43,973 bases of DNA from Allochromatium humboldtianum. Its GTDB lineage: Bacteria > Pseudomonadota > Gammaproteobacteria > Chromatiales > Chromatiaceae. Where the stretch lies: NCBI RefSeq assembly GCF_013385175.1, contig NZ_JABZEO010000020.1, positions 1-43,973 on the forward strand, written 5' to 3'. A program made the translations under genes and the position numbers. Each line of letters opens with the position of its first letter. Within the stretch, counting starts at the first letter, position 1. Under the pieces are notes generated by a model that saw only the letters and a list, made by a program, of their open reading frames with translations, made no database searches and was not told the DNA's origin. Of this stretch, positions 1 through 8,816 are shown in pieces.

Positions 1-732
1 ATGGCGTTTCTGACGAACTTCTATGCCTTCCTGTTCTATTTCGCCGCCTTCGTGCTCGTGGCCGGCCTGGCTCGCAAGATCATTCAGTACGCGCTCACGC
101 CTGCGCCGCTGAAGATCCCGACCACCCCGGCGCCGACGACCGGACGCGGTGTGGTTCTCAGGATGATGCGTGAGGTCGTCCTGTTCGAGAGCCTGTTTCG
201 CGGCAACAAGTGGACCTGGATCTTCGGCTGGATGTTCCACTTCGGCCTGTTCCTGGTCACGCTGCGCCATCTGCGCTACTTCATCGAACCCGTGTGGTTC
301 CCGATTCAACTCGTCCAGCCGTTCGGCATCTATGGCGGTATCGCCATGGTCGTGGGGCTGGCCGGACTCTGGGCGCGGCGCTTCCTGGTCGACCGCGTCA
401 AGTACATCACCTCGACCTCGGACCATCTGATCCTGGGGCTGCTGGTCGCCATCGGCTGCACCGGACTGCTGATGAAGTTCGTCTTCCATGTCGACGTGGT
501 CGAGATCAAGCACTTCTTCCTGGGACTCTACAGCTATGAGCTCGAGCCGCTGCCGGCCGATCCGCTGCTGCTGCTGCATCTGCTCCTGGTGGCCCTGCTC
601 ATGATCATCTTCCCCTACAGCAAGCTGCTGCACATGCCCGGACTCTTTTTCAGTCCGACGCGCAACCAGGTCGACAACCCGCGCGAGCAGCGTCACATCG
701 CGCCCTGGGCCAGAAAGTTCGAACAGTCATGA
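1..732 (+). CDS. dsrM: DsrM, membrane cytochrome b subunit of the DsrMKJOP complex
   Basis: This is a 243-residue NarI-like integral membrane protein. Hydrophobic helices are visible at about residues 7-26, 70-90, 110-125, 140-160 and 190-208. Several histidines near helix ends (FHFGLF, TLRHLRYF, SKLLHMPGL) are candidate haem b ligands. In the DsrMKJOP complex DsrM is understood to exchange electrons between the quinone pool and the cytoplasmic DsrK. The window opens exactly on the ATG, so the upstream dsr genes and the start context are not visible. dsrK follows after 47 bp on the same strand. Assignment rests on sequence character and on the unmistakable dsr gene order downstream. Confidence 0.95.
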   Translation: MAFLTNFYAFLFYFAAFVLVAGLARKIIQYALTPAPLKIPTTPAPTTGRGVVLRMMREVVLFESLFRGNKWTWIFGWMFHFGLFLVTLRHLRYFIEPVWFPIQLVQPFGIYGGIAMVVGLAGLWARRFLVDRVKYITSTSDHLILGLLVAIGCTGLLMKFVFHVDVVEIKHFFLGLYSYELEPLPADPLLLLHLLLVALLMIIFPYSKLLHMPGLFFSPTRNQVDNPREQRHIAPWARKFEQS

Positions 733-779
733 GCCGCCTGATTCGAGCGCCCCAGTCGTCCGCTTACAGAGGTTGATCC

Positions 780-2354
780 ATGGCCAAGGCAACGTTCGAA
801 GTCCCAGAACTGACCCAATACACCGAGGTTCCGTCCGTTACGCCCGGAGCCATGGCGCACAGCGCGCCCTTCAAGTCCAAGGAAGATTTCCAGACCCCGC
901 TCGGTTTCCCCGGCGAGCTGGTCGAGGACTGGCAGACCAAGGCCATCGACAAGATGGGCGAGCTGCTGGGCAAGTACCGCTCGCTGCGCGTCTACATGGA
1001 CGCCTGTGTCAAGTGCGGTTCCTGTACCGACAAGTGTCATTACTTCCTCGGCACCGGCGATCCCAAGAACATGCCGGTCGGTCGTCAGGATCTGATGCGC
1101 AAGGTCTACCGGCGTTATTTCACGCTGGGCGGCAAGCTGTTTCCCAAGCTGGTCGGGGCCGAGGACTTCACCGAGGAAGTGCTCAACGACTGGTACAGCT
1201 ACTTCCATCAGTGCTCGCAGTGCCGGCGCTGCTCGGTGTTCTGTCCCTACGGCATCGACACGGCTGAGATCTCCATGGCCGCGCGCGAGATCATGGACTC
1301 GATCGGCGTCGGTCAGAAGTACTGCAACGAGATCATCGGCAAGGTCTACAAGATCGGCAACAACCTGGGTCTGCCCGGCCCGGCGCTGGTCGACACGCTC
1401 GAAGGGCTGGAAGAGGACGTCTACGACGACACCGGCGTCAAGGTGCGCTACCCGATCGACGAGGAGGGCGCCGAGATCCTGCTCGTGACGCCTTCGGCCG
1501 ACTTCTTCGCCGAGCCGCACGTCGACGGTCTGATCGGCTACGGCAAGGTGTTCCACGAGGCCGGCGTGTCCTGGACCCTGAGTTCGTATGCCTCCGAGGC
1601 GGCCAACTTCGGCATGTTCATCGGCTCCTACGACAACATGCGCCGCGTGGCCCAGCGCATCCGCGAGGCGGCGATCAAGCTCAAGGTCAAGCGCATCGTC
1701 TTCGGCGAGTGCGGACATGCCTGGCGCGTGGCCTATTCGTTCCTGAATACGCTGGCCGGTCCCTGGGACTTCCTCGACCCGCGCTATCCGGTGCCGCAGC
1801 ACATCTGCGAGTTCACCTATGAGTTGATCCAGCAGGGCAAGCTCACGCTCGACAAGAGCGAGAACGACGACAAGGTGCTGACCTATCACGACTCCTGCAA
1901 CGTCGCGCGCGCCTCGCGCATGGGCAACACGCCGGGCGGTCAGTTCGAGATCCCGCGCGCCATCATCCGCGCGACCTGCAACAACTTCTACGACATGGAT
2001 GAGGACACCATCCGCGACCGCACCTTCTGTTGCGGCGGCGGCGGCGGCTTGCTGACCGACGATCTCATGGAGCTGCGCGTCAAGGGTGCCAAGCCGCGGC
2101 TCGATGCGCTCAACAACGTGATCCAGGAAAAGGGCGTGACGCACATGGCCGCCATCTGCGCCATCTGCAAGAGCCAGTTCACCAAGGTCTTGCCCTATTA
2201 CGGCCTGGAAATGGATCAGATCGTCAGCGTCCATCAACTCGTTTCCAACGCCATCGTGCTCACGCCTGGGCCGGATGACGACGAGGACGAAGACGACGAT
2301 GAGCCGGATCTGGACGATCCGAACGAAGAAGAAGAAACAGACGAGGCGGCCTGA
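780..2354 (+). CDS. dsrK: DsrK, HdrD-like iron-sulfur subunit of DsrMKJOP
   Basis: This is a 524-residue cytoplasmic protein related to the heterodisulfide reductase subunit HdrD. Two 4Fe-4S ferredoxin-type motifs lie near residues 76-87 (CVKCGSCTDKC) and 144-156 (CSQCRRCSVFCP). The C-terminal half has CCG-domain signatures around residue 370 (SCNVARASRMG) and 416 (FCCGGGGG), which bind the special catalytic cluster in this family. It is thought to handle the DsrC disulfide or trisulfide during sulfur oxidation and to pass electrons to DsrM. The start has AGAGG seven bases upstream. The last 28 or so residues are almost entirely D and E. A 115-bp gap separates it from dsrL. Confidence 0.96.
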   Translation: MAKATFEVPELTQYTEVPSVTPGAMAHSAPFKSKEDFQTPLGFPGELVEDWQTKAIDKMGELLGKYRSLRVYMDACVKCGSCTDKCHYFLGTGDPKNMPVGRQDLMRKVYRRYFTLGGKLFPKLVGAEDFTEEVLNDWYSYFHQCSQCRRCSVFCPYGIDTAEISMAAREIMDSIGVGQKYCNEIIGKVYKIGNNLGLPGPALVDTLEGLEEDVYDDTGVKVRYPIDEEGAEILLVTPSADFFAEPHVDGLIGYGKVFHEAGVSWTLSSYASEAANFGMFIGSYDNMRRVAQRIREAAIKLKVKRIVFGECGHAWRVAYSFLNTLAGPWDFLDPRYPVPQHICEFTYELIQQGKLTLDKSENDDKVLTYHDSCNVARASRMGNTPGGQFEIPRAIIRATCNNFYDMDEDTIRDRTFCCGGGGGLLTDDLMELRVKGAKPRLDALNNVIQEKGVTHMAAICAICKSQFTKVLPYYGLEMDQIVSVHQLVSNAIVLTPGPDDDEDEDDDEPDLDDPNEEEETDEAA

Positions 2355-2423
2355 CCGGGGCCATCGAAGCGCGGCGTCTCCGGACCAATCCACTGGAGCC
2401 GGCTGCGCGACCTGATACGAATC

Positions 2424-2443
2424 CCCTGATCCCCGCGTCAGGG
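2424..2443 (+). other. Small stem-loop between dsrK and dsrL
   Basis: CCCTGA and TCAGGG form a 6-bp perfect stem around an 8-base loop, about 25 bases upstream of the dsrL start. No T-run follows, so it is not an obvious terminator. It could be an mRNA processing or stability element in the long dsr transcript, but such a stem can also occur by chance at this GC content. Confidence 0.25.
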
Positions 2444-2469
2444 TTCAACTGGTACGGAGAACGATTGAG

Positions 2470-4434
2470 ATGGCGACTTCCAGCGACGAGATGAAGATGA
2501 AGCCGACCTGGCGTCGATTCGAGGACGGCGACCACGTCTGGGACAACCTGACCGATAAGATCTTCAATCAGGACCGCTCCCACAAGTGTCCGACCTATGT
2601 CCACAAGACGCCGCCCTGTCAGGGGAGCTGCCCCTCGGGCGAGGACATCCGCGGTTGGCTGCAGATCGTGCGCGGCATGGAGAAGCCGCCGCAGGGCATG
2701 GACTGGAAAGAGTATGCCTTCCGTCGTTCCACCGATGCCAATCCCTTCCCGGCGATGATGGGCCGCGTCTGTCCGGCGCCCTGTCAGGACGGCTGTAACC
2801 GCAACGAGCTGGAAGACTTCGTCGGCATCAACTCGGTCGAGCAGTTCATCGGCGACACCGCCATCGCCAACAATTACACGTTTGAAGCGCCCGAACTCGA
2901 CACCGGAAAGCGCATCGCCATCGTCGGCGGCGGTCCCGCTGGACTCGCGGCGGCCTATCAACTGCGCCGCAAGGGGCATAGCTGCACCATCTTCGAGGCC
3001 AACGACGGTCTGGGCGGCATGTTCCGCTTCGGCATCCCCGGCTATCGCGTGCCGCGCGACAAGCTCGACGCCGAGATCCAGCGCATCCTCGACATGGGCC
3101 GTGTCGAGGTCAAGCTCAAGACCCGCATCGGTAGCGATGTCACGGTCGAGCAGCTCGAAAAAGACTATGACGCCATCCTCTGGGCCATCGGCTGTCAGAG
3201 CGGTCGCGGTCTGCCGGTTCCGGGCTGGGAGGGCACGCCGAACTGCGTCACGGGTGTCGCCTTCCTCAAGGCATTCAACGAAGGTCGCATGAAGGTCACG
3301 GCCGGCAAGGTCGTCTGCGTCGGCGGCGGCGACACCTCGATCGACGTGGTCTCGGTCGCGCGTCGTCTCGGCCATGTCAACAAGAGCAACCCGAACGAGC
3401 TGCCCGAGACCGTGATCCGCGACGGCTATGTCGCCCACGATGCCGCCAGTGCCGCCGCCGCTCAGGGCGCCGAGGTCACGCTGACCTCGCTCTTCACCCG
3501 CGACAAGATGACCGCCTCCGAGCACGAGGTCGACGACGCGACCCGCGAGGGCGTGACCATCCTCGACGGCGTGATGCCGGTCGAAGTCATCAAGGATGCC
3601 AACGGCCGCGCCATCGGTCTGAAAGTCGCCGACTGCACCATGACCGACGGTCGTCCGACTCCGGTCGAGGGCACAGAGCGCGTGCTCGAAGCCGACCTGA
3701 TCGTCTCGGCGATCGGGCAGGGCGGCGATCTCTCGGGCCTGGAGCAGCTCGACAACGGACGCGGCCTGATGGACTCAGACAAGTTCTATCAGGTGCCGGG
3801 CAAGGCGGGTCACTTCGTCGCCGGCGACATCATCCGTCCGCACCTGCTGACCACCGCCATCGGTCAGGCCTGGATCGCCGCCGACTCGATCGACGCCTAT
3901 GTGATGCAGGCCGAGCACAAGCGTCGTCCCAAGGTCGACGTGCACCACTTCAACCTGCTCGACAAGCTCAACGAGACCAATCTGGCGCCCGAGACCTTCG
4001 AGGTCGCCAAGCTCGGTGATCTGCGTGGCACCTCCGACGGCAACTGGGCGATTCATAACTACGAGGATCGCTCCGGCGCCGAGGTCATCCCGCACGAAGA
4101 ACTCTTCCTCGGACACTTCAACTATGTGGCGCGCAACCTGCGCAAGGAAGAGGTGCCGAGCGCCGACGAGGTGCTGGGACACTTCCACGAGCGCGTCATC
4201 GGTCTGACCGAAGCCGAGGCGATCGACGAGGCCAAGCGCTGCATGAGCTGCGGTCTGTGCTTCGAGTGCGACAACTGCGTCATCTTCTGTCCGCAGGATG
4301 CCGTCTATCGCGTCGACAAGTCCGAGCGCACCACCGGCCGCTATGTCGCCACCGACTACGCCAAGTGCATCGGCTGTCACATCTGTGCCGACGTCTGTCC
4401 GACCGGCTACATCAAGATGGGTCTGGGCGAGTGA
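2470..4434 (+). CDS. dsrL: DsrL, iron-sulfur flavoprotein NAD(P)H:acceptor oxidoreductase
   Basis: This 654-residue protein resembles the small subunit of glutamate synthase. A cysteine-rich N-terminus (about residues 40-60 and 100-111, VCPAPCQDGC) should bind iron-sulfur clusters. An FAD-binding GGGPAGL motif lies near residue 154 and an NAD(P)H-binding GGGDTS motif near 285. A two-cluster ferredoxin domain closes the protein (CMSCGLCFEC at about 591 and CIGCHICADVCP at about 633). In sulfur oxidisers DsrL is the electron acceptor partner of DsrAB and transfers electrons from sulfur oxidation to NAD(P)+. dsrJ begins 17 bp downstream, so co-transcription is very likely. Confidence 0.96.
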   Translation: MATSSDEMKMKPTWRRFEDGDHVWDNLTDKIFNQDRSHKCPTYVHKTPPCQGSCPSGEDIRGWLQIVRGMEKPPQGMDWKEYAFRRSTDANPFPAMMGRVCPAPCQDGCNRNELEDFVGINSVEQFIGDTAIANNYTFEAPELDTGKRIAIVGGGPAGLAAAYQLRRKGHSCTIFEANDGLGGMFRFGIPGYRVPRDKLDAEIQRILDMGRVEVKLKTRIGSDVTVEQLEKDYDAILWAIGCQSGRGLPVPGWEGTPNCVTGVAFLKAFNEGRMKVTAGKVVCVGGGDTSIDVVSVARRLGHVNKSNPNELPETVIRDGYVAHDAASAAAAQGAEVTLTSLFTRDKMTASEHEVDDATREGVTILDGVMPVEVIKDANGRAIGLKVADCTMTDGRPTPVEGTERVLEADLIVSAIGQGGDLSGLEQLDNGRGLMDSDKFYQVPGKAGHFVAGDIIRPHLLTTAIGQAWIAADSIDAYVMQAEHKRRPKVDVHHFNLLDKLNETNLAPETFEVAKLGDLRGTSDGNWAIHNYEDRSGAEVIPHEELFLGHFNYVARNLRKEEVPSADEVLGHFHERVIGLTEAEAIDEAKRCMSCGLCFECDNCVIFCPQDAVYRVDKSERTTGRYVATDYAKCIGCHICADVCPTGYIKMGLGE

Positions 4435-4451
4435 GGCCCCTGGAGGCGTCG

Positions 4452-4922
4452 ATGGTCAAAGCCGTAGTCAGAGCCGGCCTGCTGACGCTGGGTCTGGTGT
4501 GGGTGGCGCTCGCCGCCGACACCGCCCTGGCCGATGAGGTCAAGCGCTATGTGGTCGAGGGTTCGCCCGCCGCCGAGCGGGAGTCCTGCGTCGAACCGAC
4601 CGAGACGATGCGCCGCATGCACATGGAATTCATCAAGCATCAGCGCATCTCCACGGTCCACGAGGGCATCCGGGGCACCAAGTACAGCCTCACCGGCTGT
4701 GTCGACTGTCACATCAGTTACGACGAGAACCGCAATCCCCGCCCGATCGACCAGCCCGATCAATTCTGCGGGGCCTGTCACAACTATGCCGCCGTGGATC
4801 TGAACTGCTTCGACTGTCACGCCTCCGTGCCCAACCGGCCCGGCGCCGATGCCGAGGCCGCGCATCGTGCGGCCGGTGTCGTGGGACGGGTCGCGAGCAC
4901 GCCTCCACAGGGAGGCCGGTGA
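4452..4922 (+). CDS. dsrJ: DsrJ, periplasmic trihaem cytochrome c
   Basis: This is a 156-residue exported cytochrome. The ATG at 4452 is preferred because GGAGG stands just upstream and the first 28 residues then form a Sec signal peptide. Three CXXCH haem sites are seen at residues 83-87 (CVDCH), 106-110 (CGACH) and 119-123 (CFDCH). Cys46 matches the position reported as a His/Cys haem ligand in Allochromatium vinosum DsrJ. It is the periplasmic electron carrier of DsrMKJOP, working with DsrO and DsrP. An open frame extends upstream into dsrL, but it would bury the signal peptide. dsrO starts 3 bp downstream. Confidence 0.96.
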   Translation: MVKAVVRAGLLTLGLVWVALAADTALADEVKRYVVEGSPAAERESCVEPTETMRRMHMEFIKHQRISTVHEGIRGTKYSLTGCVDCHISYDENRNPRPIDQPDQFCGACHNYAAVDLNCFDCHASVPNRPGADAEAAHRAAGVVGRVASTPPQGGR

Positions 4923-4925
4923 ACG

Positions 4926-5732
4926 ATGAACGAGAACGCAACCCGCATCGCCTCTACGTCCGACGAGACCCCGGCTTCGACTGTCGACGCCGGGCGTCGC
5001 GGCTTCATCGGCACGGCGGCCGGACTGAGCGCCGCCGCGCTGGTGGCTCCGGGCGTCTTTCTGCACAGCGTCGCGGCCGCTCCGCGCAGCGAACCGGTCA
5101 CGGATTCGGTGCGCTGGGGCCTGTTGATCGACACCGCCAAGTGCGCCGACGGCTGCTCGGCCTGTGTCGACGCCTGCGACCGTGAAAACGGCCTGGATCT
5201 CCAGGAACCGCATGGCTCCGAGTCCAAGTGGGAGCACCAGAAAGCGGTCTGGATCCGCAAGATCAAGCTCCAGGACAACCAGACCGGACGCATCACCCAG
5301 CTCCCGCTGATGTGTCAGCACTGCGAGCATCCGCCCTGTGTCGACGTCTGCCCGACCGGAGCGTCCTTCAAACGCGCCGACGGCATCGTCATGGTCGACC
5401 GCCATCTGTGCATCGGTTGCCGTTACTGCATGATGGCTTGCCCCTACAAGGCGCGCAGCTTCATCCATCAGCCGACGACCGGCCAGTTGACCGCCGTGCC
5501 GCGCGGCAAGGGCTGTGTCGAGAGCTGCAATCTGTGCGTGCACCGGCGCGACCATGGCGAAGAATCGACCGCCTGCGTCGATGCCTGTGCGCAGGAAGGG
5601 CACGGAGCCATCGTCTTCGGGGATCTCAAGGATCCCGACAGCGCCATCAGCCAACGTCTGCGCGAGATCCCGAGTCGTCAGATCCGCGAGGATCTGGTGT
5701 TGAACACGGGCGTGCGTTACGCCGGCGTCTGA
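4926..5732 (+). CDS. dsrO: DsrO, periplasmic ferredoxin-like iron-sulfur protein
   Basis: This 268-residue protein has a twin-arginine signal (Arg24-Arg25 followed by GF and a hydrophobic stretch to about residue 52), so it should be exported folded by Tat. The mature part carries the cysteine pattern of a multi-cluster ferredoxin subunit: CADGCSACVDAC, CQHCEHPPCVDVCP, CIGCRYCMMACP and CNLC with a later CVDAC. It belongs to the family of electron-transfer subunits that pair with NrfD-like membrane proteins. It is expected to connect haem protein DsrJ to membrane subunit DsrP. GGAGG lies 10 bases before the ATG. Confidence 0.95.
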   Translation: MNENATRIASTSDETPASTVDAGRRGFIGTAAGLSAAALVAPGVFLHSVAAAPRSEPVTDSVRWGLLIDTAKCADGCSACVDACDRENGLDLQEPHGSESKWEHQKAVWIRKIKLQDNQTGRITQLPLMCQHCEHPPCVDVCPTGASFKRADGIVMVDRHLCIGCRYCMMACPYKARSFIHQPTTGQLTAVPRGKGCVESCNLCVHRRDHGEESTACVDACAQEGHGAIVFGDLKDPDSAISQRLREIPSRQIREDLVLNTGVRYAGV

Positions 5733-5782
5733 GTCCACTTTTCAGCCTTCGCGTACCGAGGCGAGGCCAGGGGTTTATCGAA

Positions 5783-7033
5783 ATGAAACGAGTCGTCTAT
5801 CGCGAATGGCGGATCCCGCCCGAGCGTTACTGGAGTCTGCTGGGCTTCCTGGCGGCCCTGATCGGGATCGCGGCGCTCTCATTCGGCTACATGGAACACG
5901 AGGGTCACTGGGTCAGCGGGATGAACAACTCGGTGGTCTGGGGGATGCCGCATGTGTTCGCGGTCTTCCTCATCATCGCGGCCTCGGGGGCGCTCAACAT
6001 CGCCTCGATCGGCACCGTGTTCAAGAAACCGATCTACAAACCGCTCGGACGGCTCTCGGGGCTACTGGCGGTGGCGATGCTGATGGGCGGTCTGCTGGTG
6101 CTTGTGATGGATCTCGGGCGCCCGGAGCGTCTGATCGTGGCCATGACCAACTACAACTTCAGCTCGATCTTCGCCTGGAACATCTTCCTCTATACCGGCT
6201 TCATGGCCATCGTCATCGCCTATCTGTGGTCGATGGCCGACCGTCAGGGCGGGCCGTTCAACTATCCGATCGGCATCCTGGCACTGGTCTGGCGTCTGGC
6301 GCTGACCACGGGTACCGGGTCGATCTTTGGCTTTCTGGTCGCGCGTCAGGCCTATGATGCCGCCATCCTCGGTCCGATGTTCGTGGCGCTGTCCTTCGCC
6401 TATGGGCTGGCAGTATTCATGCTGGTGCTCATGTTCGGCTTCGAAGAGGAGGGACGCCCGATCGGCCCGCGCATGATGCGCCGGTTGCGCAATCTGCTGG
6501 CGCTCTTCATCGGCATCGCGCTCTATTTCACGCTGATCTATCACCTGACCAATCTCTACATGGCCAAGAACGACAGCCTGGAGCATTGGCTGCTGCTCAG
6601 CGGCGGGATCTACACCTTCCTGTTCTGGGTCGGCTGGATCCTGGTCGGCAGTCTGGCGCCGATGTGGATTCTCTATCATCCGGTGCTGAGTCAGAAGCGC
6701 GAGTGGATCATTGGCGCCTGTGCGCTGGTCATCGTCGGCGGCTTCTCGGCCATGTATGTCATCATCATCGGCAGCCAGGCGTTCCCGATGGCGCTGTTCC
6801 CCGGACACACCATCCTGGAATCCGGTTTCGCCGATGGCGTCAACGGCGCCGCCGCGCCCTATTGGCCGACCATCCCCGAGATCCTGCTCGGCGTCGGCGG
6901 CGTGGCCGTGGCGCTGCTGATCACGGCGGTCGGCGTGCGGGTGCTGCAATTCATGCCCGAGTCGCTGGCCGACGACGTGGTCGCGCCGGACGAGGAGACC
7001 CTGGACGCCGCGCCCTTCGCTAAACCGGCCTGA
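5783..7033 (+). CDS. dsrP: DsrP, NrfD-like membrane subunit
   Basis: This 416-residue, very hydrophobic protein of the NrfD/PsrC family has about ten predicted membrane helices. It is the second quinone-interacting membrane subunit of DsrMKJOP and pairs with DsrO. The ATG at 5783 is chosen because the peptide then begins with the short charged N-terminus typical of the family. The frame stays open upstream through dsrO, but translation there has no membrane or NrfD character. The C-terminal 25 residues are polar and acidic. dsrN starts 1 bp after the stop codon. Confidence 0.95.
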   Translation: MKRVVYREWRIPPERYWSLLGFLAALIGIAALSFGYMEHEGHWVSGMNNSVVWGMPHVFAVFLIIAASGALNIASIGTVFKKPIYKPLGRLSGLLAVAMLMGGLLVLVMDLGRPERLIVAMTNYNFSSIFAWNIFLYTGFMAIVIAYLWSMADRQGGPFNYPIGILALVWRLALTTGTGSIFGFLVARQAYDAAILGPMFVALSFAYGLAVFMLVLMFGFEEEGRPIGPRMMRRLRNLLALFIGIALYFTLIYHLTNLYMAKNDSLEHWLLLSGGIYTFLFWVGWILVGSLAPMWILYHPVLSQKREWIIGACALVIVGGFSAMYVIIIGSQAFPMALFPGHTILESGFADGVNGAAAPYWPTIPEILLGVGGVAVALLITAVGVRVLQFMPESLADDVVAPDEETLDAAPFAKPA

Positions 7034-7034
7034 G

Positions 7035-8408
7035 ATGGCGCATCTCTACATCGCCGCGCCGCAGAAGTCCTCCGGCAAGACCACGCTCTCGATCGGTCTC
7101 TGTCGGGAGTTCACGCGGCGCGGTCTGGCCGTCCAGCCGTTCAAGAAGGGGCCGGACTACATCGATCCGCTGTGGCTCGGTCAGGCGGCCGGGCGTTCCT
7201 GCTTCAATCTCGACTTCCACACCACGCCCGAGTCCGAGATCCGCTCGGCCTTCGCCCGCGAGCTGGGCACGGCGGATCTGGGACTGATCGAGGGCAATGT
7301 CGGGCTGTTCGACAGTACGCGGCTCGACGGTGCGCACAGCAACGCCGAGCTGGCCAAGCTGATCGGCGCGCCCGTGGTGCTGGTGGTCAACTGTCATGGT
7401 CTGGCGCGCGGGATTGCGCCGCTGCTCCAGGGCTATCAGGCCTTCGATCAGGAACTCGACATCGCGGGCGTGATCCTGAACAAGGTCGGCGGCGGGCGGC
7501 ATGGCGAGAATCTGGTGCGGGTCGTCGAGCACTACACCGATCTGCCGGTCCTGGGCCTGCTGCGCCGCACCGACGAGATCGGCATCGACGAGCGTCATCT
7601 GGGTCTGATGCCGAGCAACGAGGCCGAAGACGCCGAGGTCTGGATCGAGCGCATCCGCGCCCGGATCGCCGATCAGGTCGATCTGGATCGGCTGTTGGAG
7701 ATCGCCGAGCACGCACCGACTCCAGAGCCTGAGCCAGTCGGGGTCATCCAACCTGCACGCGATGGCGATCTGGTGCGCATCGGCATCGCCCGCGACGCCG
7801 CCTTCGGCTTCTATTATCCCGACGACCTGCGCGCACTCGCCGCCGGCGGAGCCGAACTGGTGCCTTTCAGCCCGATCTCCGACAGCACGCTGCCCGACGT
7901 CGACGCGCTCTTCATCGGCGGCGGCTTTCCCGAATACCGCATGGCTGAGCTGGAAGACAATCGGTTGATGCGTCAGGCCATCCGCGATTTCGTCGCCGAC
8001 GATCGCCCGTTGTATGCCGAGTGCGGCGGCCTCATGTATCTGTGTTCGCGGCTGTGCTGGAAGGACGAGCGGCGCTCCATGGTCGGCGCCCTCGATGCCG
8101 ATGTCGAGATGCGCGACCGGCCCCAGGGCCGCGGTTATGTGCGTCTGAGTGAAACCGAGGCGTTTCCCTGGCCGCGTCTGGGATCGGAGCCGACCGAGAT
8201 CGCCGCCCACGAGTTCCATCACTCGGCGATCCTGCAACCGGACCCCGACTGGCGCTATGGCTATGCCGTACATCGGGGCGCCGGCATCGACGGCTCGCAC
8301 GACGGCATCGTCCAGGGTAATCTGTTGGCCTGTTACAGCCATCTGCGCGCCGTGGGCGGCAACCGCTGGACGGATCGGTTTCTGGCTCAGATTCGTCGCA
8401 CGCTCTGA
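7035..8408 (+). CDS. dsrN: DsrN, sirohaem amidase (cobyrinate a,c-diamide synthase family)
   Basis: The 457-residue product has the CobB/CbiA layout. An N-terminal ATPase domain carries a deviant P-loop (APQKSSGKTT, residues 9-18). A C-terminal class I glutamine amidotransferase domain has GGGFPEYR near residue 296, the nucleophile cysteine in AECGGLMYL near 330 and a late histidine in AHEFHHS. Corrin enzymes of this family amidate cobyrinate. In dsr clusters the protein is assigned to glutamine-dependent amidation of sirohaem, giving the sirohaem amide of DsrAB. Its position directly behind dsrP supports that role rather than cobalamin synthesis, and no other corrin gene is nearby. Confidence 0.93.
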   Translation: MAHLYIAAPQKSSGKTTLSIGLCREFTRRGLAVQPFKKGPDYIDPLWLGQAAGRSCFNLDFHTTPESEIRSAFARELGTADLGLIEGNVGLFDSTRLDGAHSNAELAKLIGAPVVLVVNCHGLARGIAPLLQGYQAFDQELDIAGVILNKVGGGRHGENLVRVVEHYTDLPVLGLLRRTDEIGIDERHLGLMPSNEAEDAEVWIERIRARIADQVDLDRLLEIAEHAPTPEPEPVGVIQPARDGDLVRIGIARDAAFGFYYPDDLRALAAGGAELVPFSPISDSTLPDVDALFIGGGFPEYRMAELEDNRLMRQAIRDFVADDRPLYAECGGLMYLCSRLCWKDERRSMVGALDADVEMRDRPQGRGYVRLSETEAFPWPRLGSEPTEIAAHEFHHSAILQPDPDWRYGYAVHRGAGIDGSHDGIVQGNLLACYSHLRAVGGNRWTDRFLAQIRRTL

Positions 8409-8486
8409 CTCTGACGGCGCGCGGCCTGCGGTTCAATTTCAACCTTGAGCCATGTCCGCTGGACGCGGTTCGAGAGGGGTCTGATG

Positions 8487-8801
8487 ATGTTCAAGCTGAC
8501 ACCCGCCGCCGCCGAGCAAGTCCTCAAGGCGGCCAAGCAAGGCGGTACCGAGGGCATGTGCCTGCGTCTGGCCGCCGGCCAAAATCCCGACGGCAGCATC
8601 GACTACCGGATGGGATTCGATGATCTCACCGAGGACGACATCCGCCTGACCAGCGAGGGCGTGGACGTCGTCATCGCGCCTGAACACGTGCCGCTGCTCG
8701 ATCAGACGGTCATGGACTATGTCGAGCTGGAGCCGGGGCAGTTCCACTTCATCTTCCTCAATCCCAAGGATCCGACCTATCGTCCGCCGACCGACGGCTG
8801 A
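8487..8801 (+). CDS. dsrR: DsrR, A-type iron-sulfur scaffold-like protein
   Basis: The product is 104 residues when started at the second of two adjacent ATGs. GAGAGGGG lies about seven bases upstream of it, and 104 is the length of the Allochromatium vinosum protein. It has the IscA/ErpA-like fold signature (FKLTPAAAEQVL at the start, then a short beta-rich domain). The C-X-n-C-G-C cluster ligands of real A-type carriers are absent, and the only cysteine is in GMCLRL. It is therefore not expected to carry a cluster in the usual way. It has been linked to post-transcriptional control of dsr expression. Confidence 0.93.
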   Translation: MFKLTPAAAEQVLKAAKQGGTEGMCLRLAAGQNPDGSIDYRMGFDDLTEDDIRLTSEGVDVVIAPEHVPLLDQTVMDYVELEPGQFHFIFLNPKDPTYRPPTDG

Positions 8802-8816
8802 GTCGGCGTCCGGATC

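Noticed and set aside
4257..4451. An extended N-terminus for DsrJ
   Set aside because: It overlaps the ferredoxin domain of dsrL and would hide the signal peptide; the ATG at 4452 has GGAGG upstream.
5228..5782. An extended N-terminus for DsrP
   Set aside because: The extension overlaps dsrO in another frame and has no membrane or NrfD character; the ATG at 5783 gives the family length.
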